A DNA stretch of 64,000 nt from Boswellia sacra. Lineage: Eukaryota > Streptophyta > Magnoliopsida > Sapindales > Burseraceae. Positions 38,531-49,676 of this stretch are shown in pieces; position 1 is the first letter of the stretch; the number at the start of each line of letters is the position of its first letter. Made by a program: the position numbers and the translations under genes. The notes beneath the pieces were generated by a model. That model was not told the DNA's origin, made no database searches, and worked only from the letters and a program-made list of their open reading frames with translations. The stretch is from positions 79,944 through 143,943 of the forward strand of contig SNVD02001233.1 in assembly GCA_013180625.2 (NCBI GenBank), read 5' to 3'.

Positions 38531-39077
38531 AATATGTATATATTTATACTGTCGAGTTAAAAATTAAATATGTTACTTAATACAATAACCAGCTTATTAG
38601 CTTATTTACTGATATAATTTGTTACTTCCACTTTACCAATAACGATTATTCATTCTCATGCCGGAAGCCACCCCCACACCCAAAAATAATAATAATAAAA
38701 ATGAATTACCTTAAATGCTGGTAAACTCAATCAAAACTTTCTCAAATCGTTATTGAATTTTTCGCTTGTCTTTAGTCTAATTCTACTGTTTCTCTCTAAA
38801 TGGAACACCAAAATCCTTTTGGAAATGAGAAATTTCGTTTTTTTTCGATTTCTTTCTATATCTTATTTACAATATATTACAAAACTATGCTGCATGTAGA
38901 ACACTTCTATATGCTGACGTCTTAACTAAAAATTCTTTCTACTATCAGTTTTGGAAGTTGATAAATTAACTAGTTTTGCTGTATTTGAAGATTATATAAA
39001 TATGAATCTGGAGAAGTATTTTCAAGTGTTCGGACTGTTCAATTTCTTTTTTTGCCCGCAGCCGTGGGTTCCTTGTC

Positions 39078-40014
39078 CATCCAACAACAAATCAGAAAAA
39101 CAATTAATTAAGAGTAACAAGATAGTCTCTTCAGAGTTGTCCATCTGCATACACCTGGATAAACACATCAAATTGCTGCACAAACAGATTAAAGTCAAGA
39201 GTGCTTTTATTAATACCTTCGAGGTTCTATGTATGTAGGAAAAGTTTCCCCAACCAAACATGAAATCCCTTTCATCAAAGTACGCAATAATGAACCAAAA
39301 GGAGAAGAAAACTAAGTAGATATAAGACAAATACAGAGACATTGAACAAGTTTATCTGTCTTCTAATGGCCAACAACCAAATTAAATTAAAACATATATG
39401 TAGTATGTAGTCAATATTGCAAACACCCACAAAGTTATTGATTCAAACAAGTGATAAACAACACTAAAAAGGTTTTAAAATATAAGTTACAGTAAATTTG
39501 TCAACAGAGTGTCTGAATGCATATATCTCCATAAAATAAAACCAAAAAATAAAATAACCTCCAAAACCAGCTGGAACTCTTATAGAAGATCATAATCAAG
39601 ATGCATTCAAAATCATAACAATAACCAAATCAATACATACAATTACAACAAAATTAATTTCAACGAAGTTCCAAAAACATACTAAATAAATTTAGGATAA
39701 CACAAAAAGAATAAATAAATAGATAACAGTAAAAAGCCAAACCTTTCGCATGAAAACAAAGACAGTTCCTGTTGCAAGCCCAGGCTTTCGTTTTCTGCAG
39801 CCAAACGGTGCCCGAAAAATGCAGCAAAAGAAGGAACAGAAGCTTGGCCACTGGACCACACAGCAAGGTTTTGCAAGTGTTCAAGTTTCAGTTTGGACTT
39901 GACGTTTGTAGTTTGAGTTTGCTTCTTTCCCAACTTTTCTTCTCTAAGTGAGAGTGATTTATGAGCAGCAGAGAACGCGTTTGGTGCTCTTTTGGCGCCT
40001 CCTCTCTTGGCCAT
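39078..40014 (-). repeat. Left arm of a large inverted duplication of Rpp21 exon 1 and intron 1
   Basis: Read on the minus strand, this arm matches 40535-41470 base for base, with only scattered differences (about 97% by eye), over about 937 bases: 272 bases of exon 1 plus the first 664 or so bases of intron 1. It stops at 39078, in the middle of what is intron in the intact gene. The high identity means the duplication is recent. Confidence 0.95.
39743..40014 (-). pseudogene. Inverted extra copy of Rpp21 exon 1
   Basis: Exon of 272 nt, exactly the length of the intact exon 1, with the donor GAAAGGTTTGG kept. The reading frame is open and starts MAKRGGAKRAPNAFSAAHKS, with only a few residue changes from the plus-strand copy. 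No exon 2 with the second zinc-binding pair lies downstream on this strand, so it cannot make the full protein. Its upstream sequence is not the original promoter: it is joined to the short inner inverted repeat at about 40030. Confidence 0.85.
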
Positions 40015-40028
40015 ATCACCAATGATTT

Positions 40029-40330
40029 ATGAGCTGCTTAACATATCACCAATTAACGCAAATTGTTATTACTTAACATGTATGAAATAAAATACCATAA
40101 AAAGAAATAAAAAAATATAAATGTTAAGTATTAATCATTAATCATATATACATATAAGATAATTTGAAAAAAATTGATGGGGATAAATTGGGAGATGTGA
40201 TAGGAAAAAAAAAACAAGTTTATTATTTGTTCACTTTGCTTCTAACTTTTACTTCTTTTTATGGTATTTTATTTTATACATGTTAAGTAATAACAATCTG
40301 CGTTAATTGGTGATATGTTAAGCAGCTCTA
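40029..40330. repeat. Inner short inverted repeat between the two big arms
   Basis: About 84 bases starting GAGCTGCTTAACATATCACC at 40031 recur as the reverse complement at 40246-40330, with about 130 bp of AT-rich spacer between. On the left this repeat directly abuts the exon-1 copy; on the right 204 bases (40331-40534) separate it from the intact gene. Confidence 0.8.
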
Positions 40331-40451
40331 TCACATCCTCGCACTCAAAGCCGCCGTTCACCGTCCGAACAGGCCATAGGCCCGTCAGTGACTCTTCCTC
40401 ACTCCTCCATCCAGTCAACTGCAGCCCGCACGCCACTTTGCCGCTAGCCAT
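40269..40451 (-). other. Divergent small open frame upstream of Rpp21
   Basis: A minus-strand ATG at 40451 lies 83 bp from the plus-strand Rpp21 ATG and opens a 60-codon frame beginning MASGKVACGLQLTGW in GC-richer DNA. The frame then enters the inner inverted repeat. It may be the first exon of a divergent neighbour cut by the rearrangement, or chance. No family recognised. Confidence 0.25.
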
Positions 40452-40534
40452 AAATTCAATCTTGAATCACAATTAAAAGCTTTAAAAATTGCCTACCACC
40501 TATTCGACTGAATTCCCACAAGAAATAGTATAGC

Positions 40535-41470
40535 ATGGCCAAGAGAGGACGCGCCAAAAGAGCACCAAACGCGATCTCTGCTGCTCATAAATCACTCTCA
40601 CTTAGAGAAGAAAAGTTGGGGAAGAAGCAAACTCAAACTACAAACGTCAAGTCCAAACTGAAACTTGAACACTTGCAAAACCTTGCTGTGTGGTCCAGTG
40701 GCCAAGCTTCTGTTCCTTCTTTAGCTGCATTTTTCGGGCACCGTTTGGCTGCAGAAAACGAAAGCCTGGGCTTGCAACAGGACCCGTCTTTGTTTTCATG
40801 CGAAAGGTTTGGCTTTTTACTGTTATCTATTTATTTATTCTTTTTGTGTTATCCTAAATTTATTTAGTATGTTTTTGGAACTTCGTTGAAATTAATTTTG
40901 TTGTAATTGTATGTATTGATTTGGTTATTGTTATGATTTTGAATGCATTTTGGTGATGATCTTCTATAAGAGTTCCAGCTGGTTTTGGAGGTATTTTATT
41001 TTTTGGTTTTATTTTATGGAGATATATGCATTCAGACACTCTGTTGACAAATTTACTGTAACTTATATTTTAAAACCTTTTTAGTGTTGTTTATCACTTG
41101 TTTGAATCAATAACTTTGTGGGTGTTTGCAATATTGACTACATACTACATATATGTTTTAATTTAATTTGGTTGTTGTCCATTAGAACACAGATAAACTT
41201 ATTCAATGTCTCTGTATTTGTCTTATATCTACTTAGTTTTCTCCTCCTTTTGGTTCGTTATTGCGTACTTTGATGAAAGGGATTTCATGTTTGGTTGGGG
41301 ACACTTTTCCTACATACATAGAACCTCGAAGTTGTTAATAAAAGTACTCTTGACTTTAATCTGCTTGTGCAGCAATTTGGTGTGTTTATCCAGGTGTATG
41401 CAGATGGACAACTCTGAAGAGACTATCTTGTTACTCTTAATTAATTGTTTTTCTGATTTGTTGTTGGATG
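40535..41470 (+). repeat. Right arm of the inverted duplication (intact gene side)
   Basis: Exon 1 and most of the first half of intron 1 of the Rpp21 gene, mirrored by 39078-40014. The two outer ends are CATCCAACAACAAATC (left) and GATTTGTTGTTGGATG (right). Confidence 0.95.
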
Positions 41471-42752
41471 AAGATATCTAATTTTCATACTTTGTGAGTC
41501 GTTTTACATGTAATAGGTGTGGCATGAATGTGCACAACATATTAGCATAACTAGTAATGTGGTAAACAGGGGACAAATTGTTGCGTGCTCGTGGTTATTG
41601 AGTGTTAAGCATCAACCTATTGTTTTTAACATGTGGCTGGCATATCCTCATTGTTTGTTAGAGTTAAAGGTATGCAAGATGCGATATTTATAGAGTAGTA
41701 TCTTGCTTTTCTTAGGACAGTAAGATGTTTTTCATAAAATTTGATCAAGTTCTTGGACAAAAGGTTGAAGTATTTAAGATTCCTTAGGGAGTTTGAAATG
41801 ATGTAATCTGCAGGTTTGGAAGTTTCAAACTAGTTAGCCATATTTTTATTTTGGTAGCTTGGACTATCTAGAGATTAATTATTACGATATTTTCTACCTC
41901 AGTGGGGGCACGGAGAAAATGAATTGCATTTGACCATGCCATATGCTTCTTGCAAACTTGGTGTTGGATTGACAGATATGTCCCATTGGTTATTTGCTTA
42001 GCTACACGAATGCCAGTTTTTTCAGCTGTTTGTTTAAGTTGAACTAGTTAAAAAAAACTTTTATAACAAACTCGTCTTTTCCTATATAATGGCATGTCAT
42101 GGCTGCTCTGAGGCTAGAGAATTTATATGATTTCCCTGATTACCAAATTTTATTTTGCAGATGTGAGACAATTCTTCAGCCTGGCTTTAACTGCACCATA
42201 CGAATTGAAAAGAACCATGTGAAAGGACGGCATAAACGTAAGAAATCCAGAATCTCTACACAGAATAATGTTGTTTATAAGTGCCATTTCTGTTCACATA
42301 GAAATCTTAAGAGAGGGACTCAAGAAGGCCACATGAAAGAGATATATCCCCCCAAGACAAAGCCCTTGTTAAAACGAGAACATGCCAAGTCCCCACTTGA
42401 GAAGTTTACCAGCTTGGAGAAAGACACAAGAAGCAAAGATGGAGCTAGTAAGGTCGATGAGATTCCTTTGCCAACAATTTCGGGAGATTCTCAAATCTCA
42501 AAGAGTCCAGTAACTCCTACAGTGAGAACTAGGCTTACTTTGGATGTGAAGCAGAGAAAGAGAAATAGATCTGGAACCAAAAAGCCAGCTGAATCTGAAA
42601 TCAATTCTGCCACAACTAATGCAGAAAAAACTGTAAGTGCTTCAACTAAGAGAAGGAGAAAATGCTGGACAAGTCTGAAGGAAATCGCTGAGAGAAGTGA
42701 GCAAGATAACAGTCTAAAGATTACTAACTCAGCAATCCCATTCTCTTTGTAA
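40535..42752 (+). CDS. RPP21: RNase P/MRP protein subunit, Rpr2/Rpp21/SNM1 family (2 exons)
   Basis: Nuclear RNA-binding subunit of ribonuclease P or MRP, needed for 5' processing of tRNA precursors and related RNA maturation. Exon 1 is 40535-40806 and exon 2 is 42161-42752; GT at 40807 and TTTTGCAG before 42161 give a 1354-nt intron and a 287-residue frame without stops. The join rebuilds one zinc-ribbon half, LFSCER|CETILQPG, a Cys-x2-Cys pair whose second Cys opens exon 2. The other pair is YKCHFCSHRNLKRG. Residues before the ribbon (LEHLQNLAVWSSGQ) are helical, as in the family. The long, basic, Ser/Thr-rich tail (about residues 150-287) is low in complexity. The inverted copy at 39743-40014 could give rise to small RNAs against this gene. 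Orthologue naming is by family only. Confidence 0.88.
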
Positions 42753-44649
42753 ATCTGACAAACTTTTTAAACCCACATCAATTTTAGTAGAAAACATAAT
42801 ATTTTGAAGCTTTGATGAGTATGAGACAGTTGATTTATCCGCCTTTGTTTGCAAATCTGAAGTTCGCTTATAGTCTGGGTCATGATGCAAGCATTTGGCT
42901 CTGTTAGAATTTGGTCTTGAAGTCCCAAGTTTCTAATGAGATTGAGATATTACTTTAACATGCTGACCGTTAGGCCACAATCCAGGATTCCTTGTAATAT
43001 TAGTTATGATAAGAACAAATTTACATTTTTCATTCATTTGATTTTAAATTATTCGTAATATAAAGGTGGATTGTTGTATTTCAAGGATGCTGTGATCAAG
43101 CCTTTATGCTGATTTTTGTACCACCTGACTAATGGTGATGTATTGCTTGAAAACCAAAGAAAAACTGAAAACCTTGTTACTCAGCACCAAAACTTCAGAC
43201 CCTTTTTTTCTTTTTGGTGCAGGGTTGTTGGGTGGAATATTTCTCAACTTTTGTCCACATCCTATTGATACAATTAAGACTCATCCAATCTTTTTTTGCA
43301 AATCAGAAGTCTACCTGTACTTTGAGGGATTGATTGTTTCTAAAAGAGGCAACTTGCCAAAAAGAATTGCATGTTTCCTTTTATTAATGGTGGATTGGTG
43401 ATATTATTTTCAGGTCTACTGGATTGTATGTGGAATTGCTAGCAATATTGTATATTAATTAGACACAGGTTCCTTGCTTCCTCATTTCCTTGAGGAAGTT
43501 TTGAAATATATTTTAGAGCAGTTTCTCTTTTTCTCTGTTTTGTATGCATTTATATATGATGCTCTACCCTCAGTATTTTCAGTTTATGGCTATAGGGTGA
43601 GGAGAGACAAAAGGGGAATTGTGCTAGATAGAGTAAGCCTTATTATTATTATTATTACTATTTTTTTACCATATACGCATCGGCGTTTCAGAACTCTCTC
43701 CTATTTCTTGCATGCAAGATTTCTCTGCATGGCTGGTGGTTGGCAAATTTTTTCTACTTATTTCAATTTATTTTTACAGTGAGTGCATAAAGCAGAAGAC
43801 GCAATTTGGTTTTCACTAGCACAACTACTGGTATACCTTGATTGACCCCTTTGTTCATTATCAATCTGTCTTTGCAGGCATCTGTTGATTGGTATATTTA
43901 AAAGGTGTTTGCCTTCACTATATGCCTGACAGGGAGCCGTAAATTCAAGGTTATAATTCTAATCTCTATTTGTGAATACATGACTGTCAGAGTTAAATTG
44001 AGAAACTCGTTTGGTTTACGCTTCACATGCTGTGCACATGGAAAGTGGAGAACTAAAAGGGCCTTTTCTTAGCATATCTCTAACATTACTTGCAGGTCTA
44101 CACCTCAAAATTTTAGGCAAATGATATTGACTTAACACAGCGTAAAGGGTTTATTTATCCCTCTTTTCCGAATTCTATGATAACCTTTTTCTTTGGCATG
44201 GCTGCTGGCTCTGAGTTTGAGCTATTCGTTTATCAGCTATCTAGAAAAACAATTATGCATGATAATATGCTAATCTTGTTCTGCAACTAAGTTATGAAGG
44301 ACAATTCTGAAGCTTTCCATAATTTCAACGTCTTATAATTTTCTATAAAGGACACTTTCGATAGCAAAAATCTTTTGGTATGAGTTTGTCTATTTATGCC
44401 ACTCACAGTTAGTAGCGATATTAGATTTCGTTTATACAAACTTTCGTGTATGATATGGTAATATGATTCTATTTCTAACCCTCAGCCACCGCAAAAATTT
44501 TAATAATATGCAAAATAGTTCAGTTTTACAATTTTAACCCTTTACTTACCTTTTCTTGTGTTCTGTTGGTTACCCTTTGATTTTTGTTTTACTTTCAACT
44601 ATTAGTTTCTGCTCCACCGATTTGTGATCAGCCCTTCTCCCATTAGCAA
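42753..44649. other. Rpp21 3' region and spacer
   Basis: The first few hundred bases probably contain the 3' untranslated region. Short frames at 43132-43401 and 43474-43782 lack convincing family features. No transposon ends recognised. Confidence 0.5.
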
Positions 44650-47037
44650 TTGGAGCTCACTCAATGTTCGGAGATACCAAAAGCACAACCATCAGGATAG
44701 GGCAAGGGTATACCAAGAGGCGGTGGTCAATCTGGGATTGGTGGAACCTTGATGTCTCCTTCCAATATTTTCAAAGCTTCTGCAATGGTAGGCCTTGAAG
44801 CCACGACGATATGCGTGCATAGAACCCCACTAACACAAATCTCACCATCATTGCCTTTGTATTTGCATTCAGCGAGTCCTTTTCTACCAGCAAAGGAGCA
44901 TCCAAAGCCTTTTTTATTTTTCCATCTTTCAGTAATGACCAAACCCAGCCTGTGATAAGAGTTGTGGGTCGATCAGATCCTGAAGCAGACGGCTCAAGTG
45001 CTTTCCTTCCACACATTATATCCAAAGCTGTAAACATCACTTTTCTCAGATAGTTGTCCATAAAGAACATATTTAGGGGCTAAGTAGCCATGAGTTCTAG
45101 CCATTTTTGTTGTAAGATGAGATTGTTCTTCTCTGCTTTGTTTTGCTAAACCAAAATTTGCAACTCTTGCTCTCATATCTTCATCTAATAATATGTTTCC
45201 TGGCTTGAATCTCTATGATAGATTGCAGGTTTAACCCTGCAGTGCAGATAAGCGAATCCATTTGCCACATCCAATGTTATGCTCTTCCTTTGACGCCAAG
45301 TCAATGGATTCTTGGTTACTTCTTTTCCATTTTTTATGGAAGGGAACAAATGGTTATCAAGGTTTCCATTGGACGTGTAATCATTAAGAAGATATCTCTG
45401 CTTCCTAGTTGTCTCATCAAGCACACAACATCTTCTAAGAGGTACAATATTTCTGTGCTCAAGTTGCTAATCTTCTCAACCTTGTCATAGAACTGTGCAT
45501 CACCTTGAAACACTGACTCAGTTATCTGTTTAACAGCAAGCATCGTCCCAGTTTATAGTCCTTTTATAGACAATTCCAAACCCACCTTTGCCATTAACAT
45601 TGTTTTGTGAAAAATTACCAGTTGGTTTCTCAAGATCCCAAAACTTAAACCAAATTGAAAGAGTATGTGGTCTTAATTTTGGCCTATATTCTGGATCCTC
45701 TAAATGAGAATTTGAATCCGAGCTTGCCCCATAAATTTTTATATTCCATTTCTTATACCAAACAAAATACAATCCAAACAAAATAACGAAGCCTAGGATT
45801 GCTAAAGTAGTTCCTATCAAGCCTAAAACAAAAGCTATTGAAGAACCCACTTGGGACTTGAGAGGCATAGACACAATAGAAAAATACATTTCAAAGCTCC
45901 TTTGCTTTTAGGACCTAATTCATTAGCAATAGCTATGATATAAAGAACTTTATAGTAAAGGCAAGTAGTAGCATGCCTTGTATTACCATCAATGGCAATC
46001 AACTGAGACTGAGCTCTAATTCCAACGAAATTACAAGCGTTGCATTGACTAAGATCATTGAGATCAGGTTTACAATATGAGTCAAACTAAGTTGAGTTGC
46101 AAGTTGATTCTCCCAGTCTGATTGTCTAAATAACCGTGTGGAATTCATGTTTGTTTGCAAACTGGAAAGGATTTAAACAAATAGAAGCCAAGTTATCAGG
46201 CAAAGAATGAGCTCAGAGTTTTGTTTGGAAATCCTAAAGACAAGAAATGGAGGTGGACAAGTCGGGAATAGAAACATATGTGTTTGTTTGAGATGTTTAG
46301 CTAAAGCAACTCCAAAGAGAGGTAGAAGGGTTTGACAACATGGGTTGCTGCTTTTAGCTCAGCTGTTTGTCACGAGCTTAAAGTTTGCGCAGCATGCTCG
46401 TGCGATACTTAGACAACTTGAACACAAAATTGCTAAGTAAGCCTTGTAGTTAGCTTGGTTCACTCAAGAAGAAGCTTTGAGACTTGGATCGTTGAGCTAA
46501 GAGCTTCAAAGCAAAGTGAAGAGAAGTGTTGGAAGATTAGAGACAAGTGTTGCTAAGTCGAAAAGCTTTGTATTATACAAGAACTCTTTACAATTGCTTG
46601 TGTACAATTTGGCCTACAAATGAGGCTTGAATGGGTATTTATAGTAATCCACCTCCTAAATGGACGGCCAAGATTTATTACATCCAACAGTTCAAATTGG
46701 CTATCTAGAATCATCATCTAAAATATCTAGATATTTACAAAGATATTTACGTGAGACTTTCTAACACATTGGCTTGCTAGAGAATTCTAGAGAATAGGCT
46801 TGGACTTGCAAGTTTTTTAGAAACTAGGCCAAGCCTTAGGCACTTTTGGGCTACTCTAACAAGCAAATTGGGCGGGCCGTAACATGTTGCTGGTGTTGAG
46901 TTGTTGCAAGTTAGAGTAATAGAGGTGTCACATGGGATTGTTAGCACATAGTTAAGGCCACTAGGCATGTCGCTGTAGACACATTTGGATGAGAAGAGGC
47001 AGTGGTTAAACTAAGAAGAGAGCAGAGAATACGACAT
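44650..47037 (-). pseudogene. Decayed SPARK receptor-like kinase, paralogue of 18867-20849
   Basis: The minus strand shows the same domain order as the intact kinase, in broken frames. SPARK pieces are GLNYVLTIPCDTS (about 46950) and NPCCQTLLPLFGVALAKHLK (about 46320). A membrane segment near 45830 follows SQVGSS. The glycine loop is GKGGFGIVYK and is followed by a frameshift. MLAVKQ keeps the Lys. YHRD is followed by a frameshift at the catalytic loop. DFG is changed to NFG in RVANFGLAKQ, and APE to APK in YLAPKYVLYGQ. The C-terminal phrase is LEGDIKVPPIPD. Several shifts, stops and lost catalytic residues make it a pseudogene. A candidate LTR at 46364-46884 splits the SPARK region. Confidence 0.9.
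46364..46884 (-). mobile_element. Candidate solo LTR inside the kinase pseudogene
   Basis: About 520 bp interrupts the SPARK homology. On the minus strand it starts TGTTACGGCCCGCCCAA and ends near GTGACAAACA, with TG...CA ends, and carries a TATA box (TATAAATACCC) in the middle, as an LTR would. The flanks do not show a clean 5-bp duplication, so the exact ends are uncertain. Confidence 0.6.
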
Positions 47038-47343
47038 GTTGATGCCAAAAATCTTTCAACCTTAAACTCACCAGTTAAATTTTTATTTAGTACGGAAAAT
47101 CTGATTCAACAAGAAGGAAGCAAGAAAAGTGGAGAATGATAATGAAAATGAGGGATTTCAAGCTACGTCTTAGTGAAAATGGAAAGCTGTGTTCAGTCAA
47201 CCAAGACTTTAGCAATGTAACTAAGTTGCATAAAAAGAGAAAACAAAGGTCAGAAGCGCTGATTGTGAAGCTGACAATAATCCTCTGACACCCAAGTCAG
47301 AGACTACAATATAGAGAAAAACAAGTGGTCGACAAGGAAGAAA
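47038..47343. other. Spacer between the pseudogene and the second inverted repeat
   Basis: AT-rich, no gene seen. It may hold the old promoter of the kinase pseudogene. Confidence 0.4.
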
Positions 47344-48285
47344 TTAGGGAGATGATTTAGAGATTTGGATTGAGTTTGTTCACACTTTTATTTGAAGAAA
47401 AGAGGTCTATTTATTGGAGCTATTCCTTCATAGGTGTTGCCATGCATGGTGTTGCATACGAAGGAGCTCGTGATGACATCTAAAACCATAGAACCACTTG
47501 GAGAATAAAATATTTTTTTTAGGAGAAATATGGAAGCTTGTAAAGGAGTTGGTAAGAATGTTTGGACAAGAAGCTCTTTCTTTGAGGGCACCTTGAAAGT
47601 TTCATAGAATTCAGAGCCTTGTTTATTTTATTAATTTTTATGCAATTTGTATTGCAGTCATTAAATTTAAGGATATTTAATAAATGGTTTGTAGCTTTCA
47701 TAGAATGCTCTTTTGACATCGATGACGTTGACTTAAGAATTTGTGTCATGTAGTACCTCTTGTGAAATTGATAATCGCGTCATTCATCTATCAAGTGGTG
47801 TATTCGTTATAGAATTATATTGTCAGCCAAAAAGTCTCAATACTAGGAGAAATGGTAAAGTCTTCGTTGACTAGATTAAAAATAAAGAATCCACTATTTA
47901 AGAAATCAAGCCACCACATAGAATAAAAGATACGTCGATTGTAATTAAAATAGAAAAAGAATTATATCCTTTGATGATATGACTTGAAATATTAATCTTA
48001 TTGGTATTCCTAACTTTTCATACGACAACCATCCCTCGAGTTTCAATGCAAAACATTGATATTTGATTGGAACTTGACTTTTTGGAAAAGCAAATTTTAA
48101 ATAAATTTTCACATATACTTAGGCTTCTTTCCTTTGTTTTTTGATGACGAGAGTCCTTCTTATTTGATACTTCCCTAAAGTCCAACGTTACATTAGGGAG
48201 ATGAAAATTTTTGTTTCTGTTCAATTACGTCGCCACTATGCTCATAACACCCAATGCATCCAAATCCCAACTTCCTTACAGCAAC
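47344..48285. repeat. Left arm of a second large inverted repeat
   Basis: The reverse complement of this arm aligns with 48893-51124 once the inserted Tourist-like element is removed. Shared blocks include AACAAAGGAAAGAAGC, AAAGTCAAGTT, CATTTATTAAAT and ACACTTATGAAGGAAT-like words. The arms are clearly diverged, so this is much older than the Rpp21 duplication. Each arm is about 900-940 bp. No coding frame. Confidence 0.75.
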
Positions 48286-48539
48286 GTCTAGAGAGAGAGA
48301 GAGAGGTTTGAAGCTGATTGAAAAATCTGCAAAACAAAGCAAATCGCAACACGTTAATCTGACACTTTAATTACTAGATTCGAAGGTGATAAGAGCTTTT
48401 TGAATCTCTTTCAATTTTCTAATATAATAATCTATTTAATTGGAGGTTCAAGCGCATGCATGTGATTAAAGTAAAGGGTGCAAAGTGATCAAAGAACTCT
48501 TTATTCAATGATTCAAGGTTGGCTTGGTGGGTAACACAA

Positions 48540-48655
48540 CTGATTAGAGTGGTGGTATTAATTAGAAGAAACTGGCGATGCATGGATTAGGAAATAGCTG
48601 ATTGGAGTGGTGGTATTAATTAGAAGCAACTGGCGATGCATGTATTAGGAAATTA
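48540..48655. repeat. 58-bp tandem duplication
   Basis: Two adjacent copies with period 58 start at 48540 and 48598, each containing GAGTGGTGGTATTAATTAGA and ACTGGCGATGCATG. They differ at about five positions. They lie in the loop between the arms of the inverted repeat. Confidence 0.9.
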
Positions 48656-49676
48656 ATATAATAAAGTTTGGCCACAAACTGTTTCACTCAAGGAGACGAC
48701 AAATTGCTTCAAAAGTTTCATGCTTTTCAATTTAAAATTCACTCGATGATTCTAAATCAACGAAAGCGGCACGTCGAATGGAAGATGATTGAAGGTGCTC
48801 GCATTCGGGCATTAATTTAATAAAGGTTGGCTTGAAATGACTTGCATGCAAGGAGACATTTGAAAGAGTTGCGAGGCTTTCTTGAATTGATAAAGAAGTT
48901 AAAAGTTGGGATAGGGATGCGTTGCGTGTTATAAGCATAGGGGCAGCGTAATTAAAGAGTCACAAAACTTTTCATCTTCTTAGAGTGGCATTGAACTTTG
49001 GGGAAGTGTTAAACAAGAAGAATTTTCATGATCAATAACAAAGGAAAGAAGCTTAATATATATGGAAATTATTTAAGATTTGATTTCTCGAAAAGTCAAG
49101 TTTCAATCAAATATAGATGCTTTGCATTAGAACTTGGGGGACTAATTGTTTGATGAAAAATTACACAATTAACAAGATTAATTTTCAGGCCACATCATCA
49201 AATGATATAATTCTGTTTGTATTTTAATTAGAATCAATGTGTCTTTTATCCTATACGGCCACAGGATTTCTTAATAATGGATTCTTCATTTTTAATCTGG
49301 TTGACAAATGTTTTGCCTATCCTTATAGTATTAAGAATTTTTGGTTGACCAAATAATTCTTTAATGAACACCGCACTTGGTCAACGAACGATGCGATTAT
49401 TAATTTTATCACAAGAGGCATTGCATGACACAAATTCTTTAGCTAGTGCCATCGATGTAAGCAGAGCATTCAGTCCAAGCTGCAAACCATTTATTAAATT
49501 GCGCTAAGTTTGATAATTGTACAACAAATTTCATAAAAATTAATAAAATAAAGGAGGCTTTGGAATTTATAGCTTTTTTCTAGATGCTCTCAAGGAAAGA
49601 GCTTCTTGTCCAAACGTCTTCACCAACTCCCTTACAAGCTTTCAGGTTTCTTCTAAAGAAATATTTTATTCTCTAA

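Noticed and set aside
38951..39238. 95-codon plus-strand frame
   Set aside because: Its second part is the antisense of intron sequence in the inverted Rpp21 copy, and the first part has no recognisable domain.
43132..43401. Short frame containing GLLGGIFLNFCPHPIDTIKT, like a mitochondrial carrier signature
   Set aside because: Only this one short phrase fits. There is no following carrier motif or membrane helix pattern and no exon structure; most likely chance.
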